This document shows, piece by piece, positions 29,642 to 36,808 of a DNA stretch of 40,942 nt. This stretch comes from a virus. The notes below the pieces were generated by a model, which did no database searches, was not told the origin of the DNA, and was given only the letters and a program-made list of their open reading frames with translations. Every line of letters starts with the position of its first letter. Position 1 is the first letter of the stretch. The stretch is taken from IMG/VR virus record IMGVR_UViG_3300044966_000686, positions 1 through 40,942 of that record. One strand, written 5' to 3'. The position numbers were made by a program, and so were the translations under genes.

Positions 29642-30745
29642 TTAGTTGAAAAGTGAGGCGACGAAGTTTTCGGCGGCATCACGGTTTCCAGATTTCTTCA
29701 GCGCTTCGAGCGGGTCGGATTTTGATTTGGTTTTGGGGGCGGCTGAGGGACTGACAACCTTGGGGGCCATGGCGGGCTTGGCTGCTGCGGATGCGGCAGG
29801 TTTGGCCTTGGCTGTGGCGGCTTTCTTTTGGAGAGCCTCGGCTTGCTGGAAGCGGAGGGCTTGGCCACGAATGGCGTCTCCAATGACGAGTTCGAGGTTC
29901 GGCAGCTTGGCGATGCCGGGATACGCTTGCAGCGTAGCCATCATCATCTGCCGGGCTTCGGATTTTTCCTGGAACAACTCGGGGTAAACCTGCCGGGCTT
30001 CGTGCTGGAAATTCTCTCGCTGGGCGAGATAGTTGCGGCGGGAAGGCTCGGCCTTGAGAATCTGGCGGGCGATTCGCAAGCGTTCTTGAAGCTCTTGCTT
30101 CGTGAACTTGCGGGTGCTGCCGTCTCCCATGGGCACTTCCACTTCGCCATCCATATCGGCTTGGGCGATGAGGTCGGGCACATTGTCGAGCACCGTATTC
30201 GCTGCGGCCAGTCGGTTCTCCAGGGCCTCGGTCGTAGTGACATCCGCCAATGGGTCGGCGGCATCTTGCACCACGATAGGCTGGGCGCGGGTGAGCGCAT
30301 CCTTGGTAGCGGTGAGTTCGGCTTGCAGGCTGGTGGCATGCTCCTCGGCGCTTTTGGCGCGGGCGGTGAGCTTGTCCACTCGCTTGGCGAGCTTCTTGAC
30401 GGCGGGGGCTTCGGCAGACTCGGGGTCTTCCTCGGCGGTGTCGTCCTCTTCCTCGGCGGGGTCTTCGGGTTGTTCAGAATCTTCCGTGGAGTCGTCGGCA
30501 TCCGTTTCCGGCGCGTCGGTTTCCTCGGGCTGATCCTCGGGGTTTATGTCAGTGGTGGTCTCATCCGCGTCTGTTTCCGGTGTGGCCTCTGCGGCTTCCG
30601 GTGTCTCATCGATAGTCGGGAGTGTGATTCCCAGCGTGTCGATAACGTCGCCGATGCTGAATGCTGTTTCTGTCTGGTCCATGGTTTGTTTTGCGTCCAA
30701 GTCGCGGGTATGTGTCAGAACTGAGGCTGCGTGCGGGTCCGACAT
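29642..30745 (-). CDS. Capsid scaffold protein
   Basis: A 367-residue protein. Residues about 30-120 are extremely acidic (long Glu/Asp/Thr stretches), followed by a predicted coiled coil (KKLAKRVDKLTARAKSAEEH, then ATSLQAELTATKDAL) and an alanine/lysine-rich C-terminal region (about 310-350). This is the usual composition of phage scaffolds, which direct shell assembly and then leave. Position directly before the capsid gene supports it. Start choice is uncertain: Met at 30745 is used here, Met at 30682 (MDQTETAFS) is equally plausible and begins closer to the acidic region. Confidence 0.8.
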   Translation of the reverse strand: MSDPHAASVLTHTRDLDAKQTMDQTETAFSIGDVIDTLGITLPTIDETPEAAEATPETDADETTTDINPEDQPEETDAPETDADDSTEDSEQPEDPAEEEDDTAEEDPESAEAPAVKKLAKRVDKLTARAKSAEEHATSLQAELTATKDALTRAQPIVVQDAADPLADVTTTEALENRLAAANTVLDNVPDLIAQADMDGEVEVPMGDGSTRKFTKQELQERLRIARQILKAEPSRRNYLAQRENFQHEARQVYPELFQEKSEARQMMMATLQAYPGIAKLPNLELVIGDAIRGQALRFQQAEALQKKAATAKAKPAASAAAKPAMAPKVVSPSAAPKTKSKSDPLEALKKSGNRDAAENFVASLFN

Positions 30746-30833
30746 TTTCACGGACTCGCGGCGAGCAGTTCAGCACTCGCCTTTGATTCGGAATCTGCCT
30801 GCTGATTTTCCGAAAGGGAATGGGCTGCTGGCG

Positions 30834-30877
30834 TAACGGGCACTAACGGGACTAAATGGGCGCTAACGGGCGCTAAA
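30834..30877. repeat. 10-bp tandem repeat TAACGGGCGC-type
   Basis: Four consecutive 10-bp units (TAACGGGCAC, TAACGGGACT, AAATGGGCGC, TAACGGGCGC) plus a partial fifth. Similar short tracts occur between genes of environmental bacteria, so this may have come from the host. Confidence 0.7.
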
Positions 30878-30881
30878 AAGA

Positions 30882-30913
30882 TTTCACCACGGAGGACACG
30901 GAGACCACGGAGG
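30882..30913. repeat. CACGGAG-type 9-bp repeat
   Basis: TTTCACCACGGAG is followed by two more CACGGAG units at 9-bp spacing. I recall near-identical strings in intergenic regions of many environmental genomes; their function is unknown. It starts with a TTTCACC matching the inverted repeats that follow. Confidence 0.6.
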
Positions 30914-30947
30914 AGGGGAAACTTGGCTTACCTATATTCTTTTTTGT

Positions 30948-30960
30948 TTCACCAGGTGAA
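30948..30960. promoter_or_regulatory. TTCACC-A-GGTGAA palindrome, possible operator
   Basis: A perfect 6-bp inverted repeat with a 1-bp centre. The same half-sites recur at 30971-30987 with a wider centre, and one half at 30883. Arrayed half-sites upstream of the virion operon suggest a late-gene regulator site. Confidence 0.45.
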
Positions 30961-30966
30961 CGCCAG

Positions 30967-30997
30967 AAAGGGTGAAAACTATTCACCCTTTTTTATT
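30967..30997 (+). terminator. Hairpin with T-run
   Basis: A 10-bp stem AAAGGGTGAA/TTCACCCTTT with loop AACTA, followed on the + strand by TTTTATTTT. It is a good rho-independent terminator for rightward transcripts; on the - strand it has only a short T-run. Rightward direction is opposite to all nearby genes. Confidence 0.6.
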
Positions 30998-31050
30998 TTG
31001 GCTTGCGCGAGGGTGAGCGGGTGTGCTAGGATTATTTCGTAGTTTATGTG

Positions 31051-31091
31051 ATCGGGCGCATTGCTTGGCGGCTTGCGCCCGATTCCTTTTT
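31051..31091 (+). terminator. Second hairpin with T-rich tail
   Basis: ATCGGGCGCA pairs perfectly with TGCGCCCGAT around a 13-nt loop, followed on the + strand by TCCTTTTT. Again it is oriented to stop rightward transcription. It stands 18 bp beyond the last codon of the gene ending at 31109. Confidence 0.6.
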
Positions 31092-31108
31092 AAGAAAACA
31101 AAGACGAC

Positions 31109-31345
31109 TTATTTCTTGGAATCGAATGCCTCGGCGCGTGTGCGCTCGATCTCTTCGCGCAAGGTGCGAAGGGCTTCCAAGCCGCCTGCGCTGTGGGCCA
31201 GCAGACCCGGGTTCTGCGCCGTTTGCGGCATGCAGGTAATGTCGGCGGCGTCTTCGATGGCGTCGGTTATTTTTGCCAAGACGGTGCGGAACCAGAGTTC
31301 CTCGGGCGGCACGCACCATGCGGCTTGTAGGTCTTCGGCGCTCAT
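31109..31345 (-). CDS. Small hypothetical protein
   Basis: A 78-residue protein (MSAEDLQAAWCVPPEELWFR...) with a helical C-terminal half (GGLEALRTLREEIERTRAEA). It is the last gene of the block that begins with the RHH protein and ends before the control region. The ATG shares one base with the preceding stop (TGATG), a coupled start. No family is recognised. Confidence 0.6.
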   Translation of the reverse strand: MSAEDLQAAWCVPPEELWFRTVLAKITDAIEDAADITCMPQTAQNPGLLAHSAGGLEALRTLREEIERTRAEAFDSKK

Positions 31346-31602
31346 CAAAAGGGAATGTCAGGAGACTCGGAGAGAGGCACGGCGATTTGCTCTGCGGCGG
31401 TCGCGGCCCACTCGCCTTTCTTTGGCTCAAAGTAGAGCTTGAAATACTTTTCCTTGGTGTCGCGGCTCTCGTTCACATACGCGCTGATCCAGTAGGGCAC
31501 GCCCTCGATGGTGCAGGAACCTTTATGCGAAGGCTGCGTTGGCTTTTCCTGTTTTTTGTTTCGGCTCAGTGAGCCATCAAATCGAATGCGTTCTTCGCTC
31601 AT
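31345..31602 (-). CDS. Small phage protein of the replication/packaging block
   Basis: An 85-residue protein (MSEERIRFDGSLSRNKKQ...). Its centre, GVPYWISAYVNESRDTKEKY, then FKLYFEPK, is a beta-rich pattern common in small phage and plasmid proteins near single-strand-binding functions, but no known motif is confirmed. It overlaps its upstream neighbour by ATGA. Confidence 0.6.
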   Translation of the reverse strand: MSEERIRFDGSLSRNKKQEKPTQPSHKGSCTIEGVPYWISAYVNESRDTKEKYFKLYFEPKKGEWAATAAEQIAVPLSESPDIPF

Positions 31603-31751
31603 GTTAATTTTTCCAGATCAGCGGCTCGATACCAGGCGCGGCAGCCACGCTTGAGGAGTGGGCGCAGGATGCCTGCATCGATGAGTTTGGTGACTTGCTT
31701 GGCGCTGACCCCAAGACGGGCCATGACATCGCGGCGACGGAGTAGTTTCAT
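31599..31751 (-). CDS. Small HTH (MerR/excisionase-like) protein
   Basis: A 50-residue protein: MKLLRRRDVMARLGVSAKQV, then TKLIDAGILRPLL, then AWYRAADLEKL. This is a minimal winged helix-turn-helix of the HTH_17 type used in excisionases and small regulators. A promoter-like site with TATAAT 9 nt before the ATG precedes it and overlaps the terminase stop. It could regulate the virion operon downstream or act with the other small HTH gene (39739-39963). Confidence 0.75.
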   Translation of the reverse strand: MKLLRRRDVMARLGVSAKQVTKLIDAGILRPLLKRGCRAWYRAADLEKLT

Positions 31752-31760
31752 GCGAATTTT

Positions 31761-31781
31761 ATTATAGGGTGAGGGTGTCAA
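31761..31781 (-). promoter_or_regulatory. Short-spaced promoter-like site after the terminase gene
   Basis: Read on the - strand: TTGACA, 9 bp (CCCTCACCC), TATAAT, then 9 nt to the ATG at 31751. Both boxes match consensus fully. The TGA in TTGACA is also the terminase stop codon. Confidence 0.6.
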
Positions 31782-33481
31782 TAGCAGCCTCCTGGTCGGG
31801 CTCGCAGCATGGCGGGGTCTTCGTAGCCCACGCCGGAAAGCGTGATGTAGCGGCAGATGTCGATCCAATCCTTGGTCGCTCCCTTTTTGCCATCCGCACC
31901 GGTCCAAGTTTTGAGCGCGTAGATGAGATTTTTGCAGCGGTCGGAAATGTAGAGTCGCGGTGAGTTGAGGGCATCGACCGGCGCGTCTTCGTTGTAGGCC
32001 AGCCAATCGTTGATGAGCGTGACGCCTTCCACAATGGCCTGCCCGCTGGTGGCGCGGAAGTCGAGCCCGATGCGGTCGCTGCATTGCTCGATGAGCGTGC
32101 GCACGCCTTCATGCGTCATGGTCGGCGTGTTGCCATAGCGGCTATCCATCCAACGCTCGGCGACTTCGGCGGAGTCGGCTTTCTCGGCGGCTTCGATGAT
32201 GCGCTTGTAGTCATCGAATCCAAAACCGGCACAGGCTTTTTGGGCAGGCCCAGGGCGGCCGTCTTGCAGCTTGCCATCCGCCTCGGCCCACGCGCCGGGA
32301 TAACCCACGCCTTCGATGTATTCAAGCTGGTCGGGCCACTCGCGGTAAATCCAGCACCGGCCATCCGGCGTGTAGCGGATCCACAACATGGCCCATGTCT
32401 TGCCCTCGCCGGGATCGACAAATTGGAAGACCGTGCCATCGCCCGGCACCTTGTCGGCAGGCACCACATGCACGCCTTCGCGGAATTTTGGAAACATCGA
32501 CATCTTGGCTTTTGTCGGCACGCCATAGGCACGCATCAAGATTCGCTCGCGGTTGCTGCCGCGCAGCTCCGTCTCCATGGCCTCGGGGTTTCCGTAGGGG
32601 TTGTCGCTGGTGTGGAAATAAACAACTCGGGCTTTCTCGCGGGTGCATTGCTGGATGCGCGGCACTTGCTCCAAGCCGATCAAGTTGCCCTCGCGGTAGC
32701 GCGGCAGGAGCGGGGCATCGACTTCTTCAATCGTCTTCGCGCCGTCGAGGTATTCTTTGACAGTCGTTGTGTAGCCTTCAATCGGCGTGAAGCCGATGCC
32801 CAGCTCGCCGTCGCGGGTGAGCAAACGGAAGCGCAGCGCCTCGATCCAATCCGGCGTCACCAATTCATCGGCCCATACGAAATCCAACTCACTGCCCTCG
32901 ATAGAGGTGACATCCATCGAGTAAAATTTGAACCAACACTGCGATCCATTCGGCAGCACCAGCGAGTTTTCGGTGAATCCCCCTTTCTGCGAGTAGGTGA
33001 TGTTTGCCACGCTGCCTTTTTTGAGTTTGCCACTTCCGGCCGGCCGCCATTCCTGCGGCAGATATTCCCAAATGTAGGGTTGCTGGCTCTGGATTGATGC
33101 GGCCTCCGTGCTTTGCAGGCACCACACCTTTGCGCCGGGTTTGTTGACGAGGTGTTGCATGGCCCGCCGCGCATAGTAGCGCGACTTGCCCGAGCGGTTT
33201 CCGCCGAGGATGAGAAGCTCTGTAACGCCTTTTGGAAATTTTTCCCGCAACTCCGAGAATGCGGCATCCGCCCGCGCCCAAGCGGGATTCTCCCACCCGT
33301 AGCGCCACGGATCCTCCACCATGCGGGCGATCTGCTCCTCGCGCTCGCGGTGGATGGCAAGCAACTGCGCCTCGGTGGCTCCCAGGCGTTGGCCACGATA
33401 CTGCACAACAAAGGTGCCGTCCGGTCGGCGGCCTTCGATGACGATCTCGGGGATGACTGGGCTTTTGGTTTGAGGAATCAT
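31778..33481 (-). CDS. terL: Terminase large subunit
   Basis: A 567-residue packaging motor and nuclease. The ATPase part shows Walker A in LILGGNRSGKSRY (about 90-102) and Walker B in LDFVWADEL (about 197-205). The C-terminal RNase H-like nuclease begins at VDPGEGKTWAML (about 354), where the Asp is the probable first metal ligand. It should cut and pump DNA into the prohead through the portal. The start at 33481 overlaps the preceding stop by ATGA; an in-frame start 20 codons earlier is less likely. The small subunit is not obvious nearby. Confidence 0.93.
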   Translation of the reverse strand: MIPQTKSPVIPEIVIEGRRPDGTFVVQYRGQRLGATEAQLLAIHREREEQIARMVEDPWRYGWENPAWARADAAFSELREKFPKGVTELLILGGNRSGKSRYYARRAMQHLVNKPGAKVWCLQSTEAASIQSQQPYIWEYLPQEWRPAGSGKLKKGSVANITYSQKGGFTENSLVLPNGSQCWFKFYSMDVTSIEGSELDFVWADELVTPDWIEALRFRLLTRDGELGIGFTPIEGYTTTVKEYLDGAKTIEEVDAPLLPRYREGNLIGLEQVPRIQQCTREKARVVYFHTSDNPYGNPEAMETELRGSNRERILMRAYGVPTKAKMSMFPKFREGVHVVPADKVPGDGTVFQFVDPGEGKTWAMLWIRYTPDGRCWIYREWPDQLEYIEGVGYPGAWAEADGKLQDGRPGPAQKACAGFGFDDYKRIIEAAEKADSAEVAERWMDSRYGNTPTMTHEGVRTLIEQCSDRIGLDFRATSGQAIVEGVTLINDWLAYNEDAPVDALNSPRLYISDRCKNLIYALKTWTGADGKKGATKDWIDICRYITLSGVGYEDPAMLRARPGGCY

Positions 33482-33660
33482 GGCCGCTTCAGAAGGGGTT
33501 GCAAAATTTTCGCCTTTGTTTTGTAGCCAAGCCGCACGCAAGTTTCGTGAGCTTCGCGCAGAACAGCGCTCTCAGGATAAACGCCCGTCATGCGGAAATA
33601 CCTGGTTTGAACCCGCAAATCATCAGCGGATGTATGCACCAGACAATCTACCTCTTTCAT
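33478..33660 (-). CDS. Small hypothetical protein upstream of terminase
   Basis: A 60-residue protein (MKEVDCLVHTSADDLRVQTR...). ATGA overlaps at both ends link it tightly to its neighbours. RVQTRYFRMTG, then PESAVLREAHETCVRLGYKT suggests a helical fold. No family is recognised. Confidence 0.55.
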   Translation of the reverse strand: MKEVDCLVHTSADDLRVQTRYFRMTGVYPESAVLREAHETCVRLGYKTKAKILQPLLKRP

Positions 33661-33839
33661 TTTGTAGCCCTTTTCAGTTCATCCTCATGCAGGCTTAACC
33701 AGGCGACGGCCTTGCCAGCGTCGCCGACATCATCGACCGTGACGCACAGGTCGGAGATGACTCCGGCGTCTTGGAGGAGGTTGAGCGCATGGATGGCATC
33801 GATGCGGCGGAGGGCGATGTAGTCGCGGAGGGAGTTCAT
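33657..33839 (-). CDS. Small hypothetical protein
   Basis: A 60-residue protein (MNSLRDYIALRRIDAIHALN...), helical throughout, with DLCVTVDDVGDAGKAVAWL in the middle. Start chosen at 33839 because it overlaps the upstream stop by ATGA. Function unknown. Confidence 0.55.
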   Translation of the reverse strand: MNSLRDYIALRRIDAIHALNLLQDAGVISDLCVTVDDVGDAGKAVAWLSLHEDELKRATK

Positions 33840-34183
33840 TTGGATTTCTTCCAACGCTTCAACGCAGCGGCAATTTTTATGGCAGTGTCATTCGATGCAA
33901 AGCTATGCGATCCGAGGCAGTGGGAGGCGATGGCGGCCAGATCGTCGGCAATGGCTTTTGCCTCTTTTGCCTCTTGGTAATAAAGCTCGACCGAATAAGC
34001 CGCGTTGCGTTTGGAATCTTCGGCCCATGCTTTGTATTTTTCTTGCTCCTCCCGCGCCTCGTCTCGCTCGCGCTCCAGCTCTTCAGCAAATTCAACCGGA
34101 ACAACGTGCGTCGGAACTGCATTCCCTCGAATCAGTCCTTCCCGTCGTTCGGCATCCGTCTCTGGTGTTGGTCGTCGGCTCAT
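33836..34183 (-). CDS. Coiled-coil protein
   Basis: A 115-residue protein with a basic N-terminus (MSRRPTPETDAERREGLIR) and a long charged coiled coil (EFAEELERERDEAREEQEKY and following, about 31-60). TPETDA near the start is a pattern often seen in small phage proteins of this size with coiled coils. It overlaps the upstream stop by ATGA. A role in replication or host takeover is possible, but unproven. Confidence 0.65.
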   Translation of the reverse strand: MSRRPTPETDAERREGLIRGNAVPTHVVPVEFAEELERERDEAREEQEKYKAWAEDSKRNAAYSVELYYQEAKEAKAIADDLAAIASHCLGSHSFASNDTAIKIAAALKRWKKSK

Positions 34184-34425
34184 AGCTCGCTTTCAAAAGT
34201 CCGCGCCTTCACGATCAAGCGCCTGGCGTTTTCCATGAGGTCGAAGAAAACCTCCTGTGCGCCGATGTCGCGGTTGTATTCCGGTGGGCGCGTATAGGTG
34301 AGGACGGCGCGGAGGTTGGCGGCCAGGTCGGTGGCGAGCTTGCAACAATGTGCGGCTCCAGGGTGGTCCTGCCACTCGCGGTGGCAGGCAGGGCAGGATA
34401 TGGCTGAATCTGAGATGATTGACAT
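34180..34425 (-). CDS. Small cysteine/histidine-containing protein
   Basis: An 81-residue protein starting MSIISDSAISCPACHREW. CPACHREW..H..AAHCC offers a possible zinc site (Cys/His at about 11-28), and the rest is helical (LATDLAANLRAVLTYTRPPE). An alternative start at 34614, overlapping the previous stop by ATGA, would add 63 residues with an odd composition. The shorter form is given because it begins at a clean domain edge. Confidence 0.55.
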   Translation of the reverse strand: MSIISDSAISCPACHREWQDHPGAAHCCKLATDLAANLRAVLTYTRPPEYNRDIGAQEVFFDLMENARRLIVKARTFESEL

Positions 34426-34610
34426 TTGTTTTATGGGTGGGTTGAAGGTTGTTGTGCGCGTATCCGCCGCGCCCCGGCTCTTTGTCCGTGGTTTGTGGAG
34501 ACCTGAAAGAGGGAGGTCATAATGATTTGAGCCATCCGCAAATTTTCCGTTCAGACTTCGGCCGCCTTGCGTGACTCTCACCGACTGGCACTCACGGCTT
34601 ACCGATTCTC

Positions 34611-34847
34611 TCATTTCAAAAGACCGAGCTCGATGCGGTGAATCTCGTTCTCGATCTCCGCCAGCATCGACCACTGCTCGCGGGTGTAGGTGCCTCGAAA
34701 CGGGAAATCGCACCGAGAAAATTTGCCGTTCTCAAAGGTAATCACCACTTTATCCAAAGTGTCCGGACACTTTGGGGAGGGCGTGTTTGCGTCAAGATCG
34801 AAGTGATATTCGGTAATATTGCGGGTGGATGTGTGGTGAATGGTCAT
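34611..34847 (-). CDS. Small hypothetical protein
   Basis: A 78-residue protein (MTIHHTSTRNITEYHFDLDA...), beta-rich then helical (YTREQWSMLAEIENEIHRIE). The 22-bp palindrome at 34754-34775 lies within its codons 25-32. No family is recognised. It is separated from the preceding gene by 3 bp. Confidence 0.6.
   Translation of the reverse strand: MTIHHTSTRNITEYHFDLDANTPSPKCPDTLDKVVITFENGKFSRCDFPFRGTYTREQWSMLAEIENEIHRIELGLLK
34754..34775. promoter_or_regulatory. Perfect 22-bp palindrome inside a coding region
   Basis: CCAAAGTGTCC is followed immediately by its exact complement, with no spacer. The half-site resembles the AAAGTGGTGTCC unit of the integrase repeats lacking two bases. It could be an operator for a dimeric regulator or a recombination-related site. 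Confidence 0.5.
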
Positions 34848-34850
34848 GTG

Positions 34851-35105
34851 TTATTTTATTGCTATCCAGCGGATTTTCTTCTCATCCCATTTAATGTTAA
34901 GCATTTTTGAAAAAGCCCTAATATAAATGGAGGGGGATTTGTCTTTTGGAAAAACACATAAGAATAAGTAACTTGGGATTTTATTTTTGTTTTTGCATTT
35001 TCTGATTGATTGAATTCGCTCTTCCACTACAGAGCCAATATGAAATTGACCTTGTTCTTTGCAGTAAGTAAGAACCATTAAGTTATCTAATTCGCTTTCA
35101 TTCAT
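34851..35105 (-). CDS. AT-rich hypothetical protein
   Basis: An 84-residue protein (MNESELDNLMVLTYCKEQGQ...), basic in its second half (CKNKNKIP, WDEKKIRWIAIK) with a hydrophobic YLFLCVF strand. Its base composition is far more AT-rich than every neighbour, pointing to late acquisition from another source. The start overlaps the DnaB stop region. It could be a moron gene; function unknown. Confidence 0.6.
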   Translation of the reverse strand: MNESELDNLMVLTYCKEQGQFHIGSVVEERIQSIRKCKNKNKIPSYLFLCVFPKDKSPSIYIRAFSKMLNIKWDEKKIRWIAIK

Positions 35106-36469
35106 TGTTTTTGCCTTTCGTTCTGGTTGTTGCTATAGAGTTTTTCAGTGACATTTCGGAAAATCGTATGTTCCCCCTTGAAATTGAGCTTAATGTCGCC
35201 GGATTTCCCGTTTCTTATTTTTGCCACAATCAGAAGCGTATTGTATTCAAGAGGCTCTTCTTCTTCATCGCGTTTTTTGTTTTTATCCAAGCGGTGGATT
35301 AAAAGCACAATATCGGCGTCCTGTTCGATGCTTCCGGATTCACGAAGGTTCGAGAGCTTAGGCTTGGCGCTTTCCTCAGCGTCACGGTTGAGCTGCGCCA
35401 AGGCTATGATAGGAATATCAAGTTCCTTGGCTGTCTGCTTAATTGCCCGGGAAATCTCAGAAACCTCAAGAGCACGGGAATCACCCGCTCGCTTGGACGA
35501 TCCTGCCATAAATTGCAAATAATCGACCACGATTAGCCCGATATTATGCTGGGCCTTAGCGCGACGCGCACGGGAGCGGAACTGCGCCACGGTAAGCCCC
35601 GGCGTGTCGTCGAGGTAGAGTGGCGTTTTTGTGAGTCGAGAGGCCGCAGCGGACACCGTATTCAAATCTCCGGACTTGAAAAAACCGTCGCGCACACGCT
35701 GAAGATCAACACACGCCTCCGAGCAAATAGCCCGAACCATCAATTCTTGGCTTGGCATTTCCACGCTAAAAACAAGAGTGGGAACGGCTTTTTCCATGGA
35801 ACTATGCAAGGCTACCTGCATGCCAAGAGCCGACTTGCCGCAGGCAGGGCGAGCTGCAATGACGATCATCTGCCCGCCAAGAAGCCCGCCTGTGGAGCGG
35901 TCCAGATCGTGGACGCCAGTCGTAAGCCCTACCGTTTCTCCTCTGTGGCGATGCACATTCTCGATATGCTCCACAGCGGCCAGCACGGCGTTTCGGCAGT
36001 GCGAGACGGGGTTTTCCCTTGTCGAGGTGTCTCGGAGGGCGTAGAGGGCCTGCTCGCAGCGTTCTTGGGCATCCTCTGTGGTGAGTGCAAAGTCGTTTGC
36101 CGCCTCGGCCATGGCGAGGGCCGCTTGGCGCATGGCCCGGCGTTTCCACACGTCGAGCACTTCGGCAGCGTAGTGCCGCCAGTTCATCGTGATGGCGAGT
36201 TCCTGCACAAGCTCAGTGAGATAGGCGTAGCCGCCGCACTCCTCAAGCTGGCCAGCCTTCTCCAACTCGGTCGTGACCAGGATGACATCCACCGGCCGGG
36301 CGCCCTGCCGCATGGCGGCGACGATGCCCATGATGCACTGGTGCGCGGGCAAGACAAATTGCTCAGGCGTGAGCGCTTCGAGCACGCTATCGGCCGTGCG
36401 GCCATCGCTGACCGCCGCGCCGACGACGGCTTTTTCGGCGATTTGATTTTCGGGAAGGGGGTTTTTCAT
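35102..36469 (-). CDS. dnaB: Replicative DNA helicase, DnaB type
   Basis: A 455-residue hexameric helicase that unwinds DNA at the phage fork. The N-terminal domain (about 1-110: PLPENQIAEKAVVGAAVSD) is of the DnaB-N type. The RecA-like C-terminal part has Walker A in AARPACGKSAL (about 200-210; the usual ARPSMGKT is ARPACGKS here), Walker B IGLIVVDYLQF (about 308-318), QLNRDAEES and the typical SGSIEQDADIVLLIHR. The start at 36469 overlaps the preceding stop by ATGA. The replication protein two genes upstream may load it. Confidence 0.94.
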   Translation of the reverse strand: MKNPLPENQIAEKAVVGAAVSDGRTADSVLEALTPEQFVLPAHQCIMGIVAAMRQGARPVDVILVTTELEKAGQLEECGGYAYLTELVQELAITMNWRHYAAEVLDVWKRRAMRQAALAMAEAANDFALTTEDAQERCEQALYALRDTSTRENPVSHCRNAVLAAVEHIENVHRHRGETVGLTTGVHDLDRSTGGLLGGQMIVIAARPACGKSALGMQVALHSSMEKAVPTLVFSVEMPSQELMVRAICSEACVDLQRVRDGFFKSGDLNTVSAAASRLTKTPLYLDDTPGLTVAQFRSRARRAKAQHNIGLIVVDYLQFMAGSSKRAGDSRALEVSEISRAIKQTAKELDIPIIALAQLNRDAEESAKPKLSNLRESGSIEQDADIVLLIHRLDKNKKRDEEEEPLEYNTLLIVAKIRNGKSGDIKLNFKGEHTIFRNVTEKLYSNNQNERQKQ

Positions 36470-36792
36470 TTTTTGATTCTCGAAGCAGCCATGGCGGTGG
36501 CCTTCCGGAGGTTCGATCCAAAGCCGAGAAGGTGGAAAACCTTGCAGCACACGGTCGGGTTCACCTCATGGCCGAGGAGGCGAAACATCTCCGTGCCGTC
36601 CGCGTTCACCATGGGCGAGCCATCGGCGTGCGTCATAGGGGCGTAGATAGGGTCATCCATGGGGCGGCTCTCATAGGTGCCGACCTGCCAGCAAAGGAAG
36701 TCATTGACACACTCCGCATTGTGTCGCGTCACGACACAGAATGCCTCCGTGTCGGTGGATTTAAGTTCAATCGTTTCGATTACGTTTATCAT
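36466..36792 (-). CDS. Hypothetical protein between replication genes
   Basis: A 108-residue protein (MINVIETIELKSTDTEAFCV...) with several cysteines and a basic C-terminus (NLRKATAMAASRIKK). It lies between the replication initiator/loader and DnaB and overlaps the latter by ATGA. Start at 36792 follows the upstream stop at a short distance; earlier starts would overlap it. A helper of replication is possible; no motif proves it. Confidence 0.6.
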   Translation of the reverse strand: MINVIETIELKSTDTEAFCVVTRHNAECVNDFLCWQVGTYESRPMDDPIYAPMTHADGSPMVNADGTEMFRLLGHEVNPTVCCKVFHLLGFGSNLRKATAMAASRIKK

Positions 36793-36808
36793 GTTGGTTT
36801 TTTTGTTT

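Larger units (their letters stand above)
30746..31108. other. Non-coding control region between terminase block and scaffold
   Basis: No gene is supported in these 363 bp. They hold, left to right, a 10-bp repeat tract, a CACGGAG repeat, two TTCACC/GGTGAA inverted repeats, and a second strong hairpin. The region separates the early/packaging genes from the virion operon and probably carries the late promoter, though no consensus -35/-10 pair is clear on the - strand. Confidence 0.6.
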
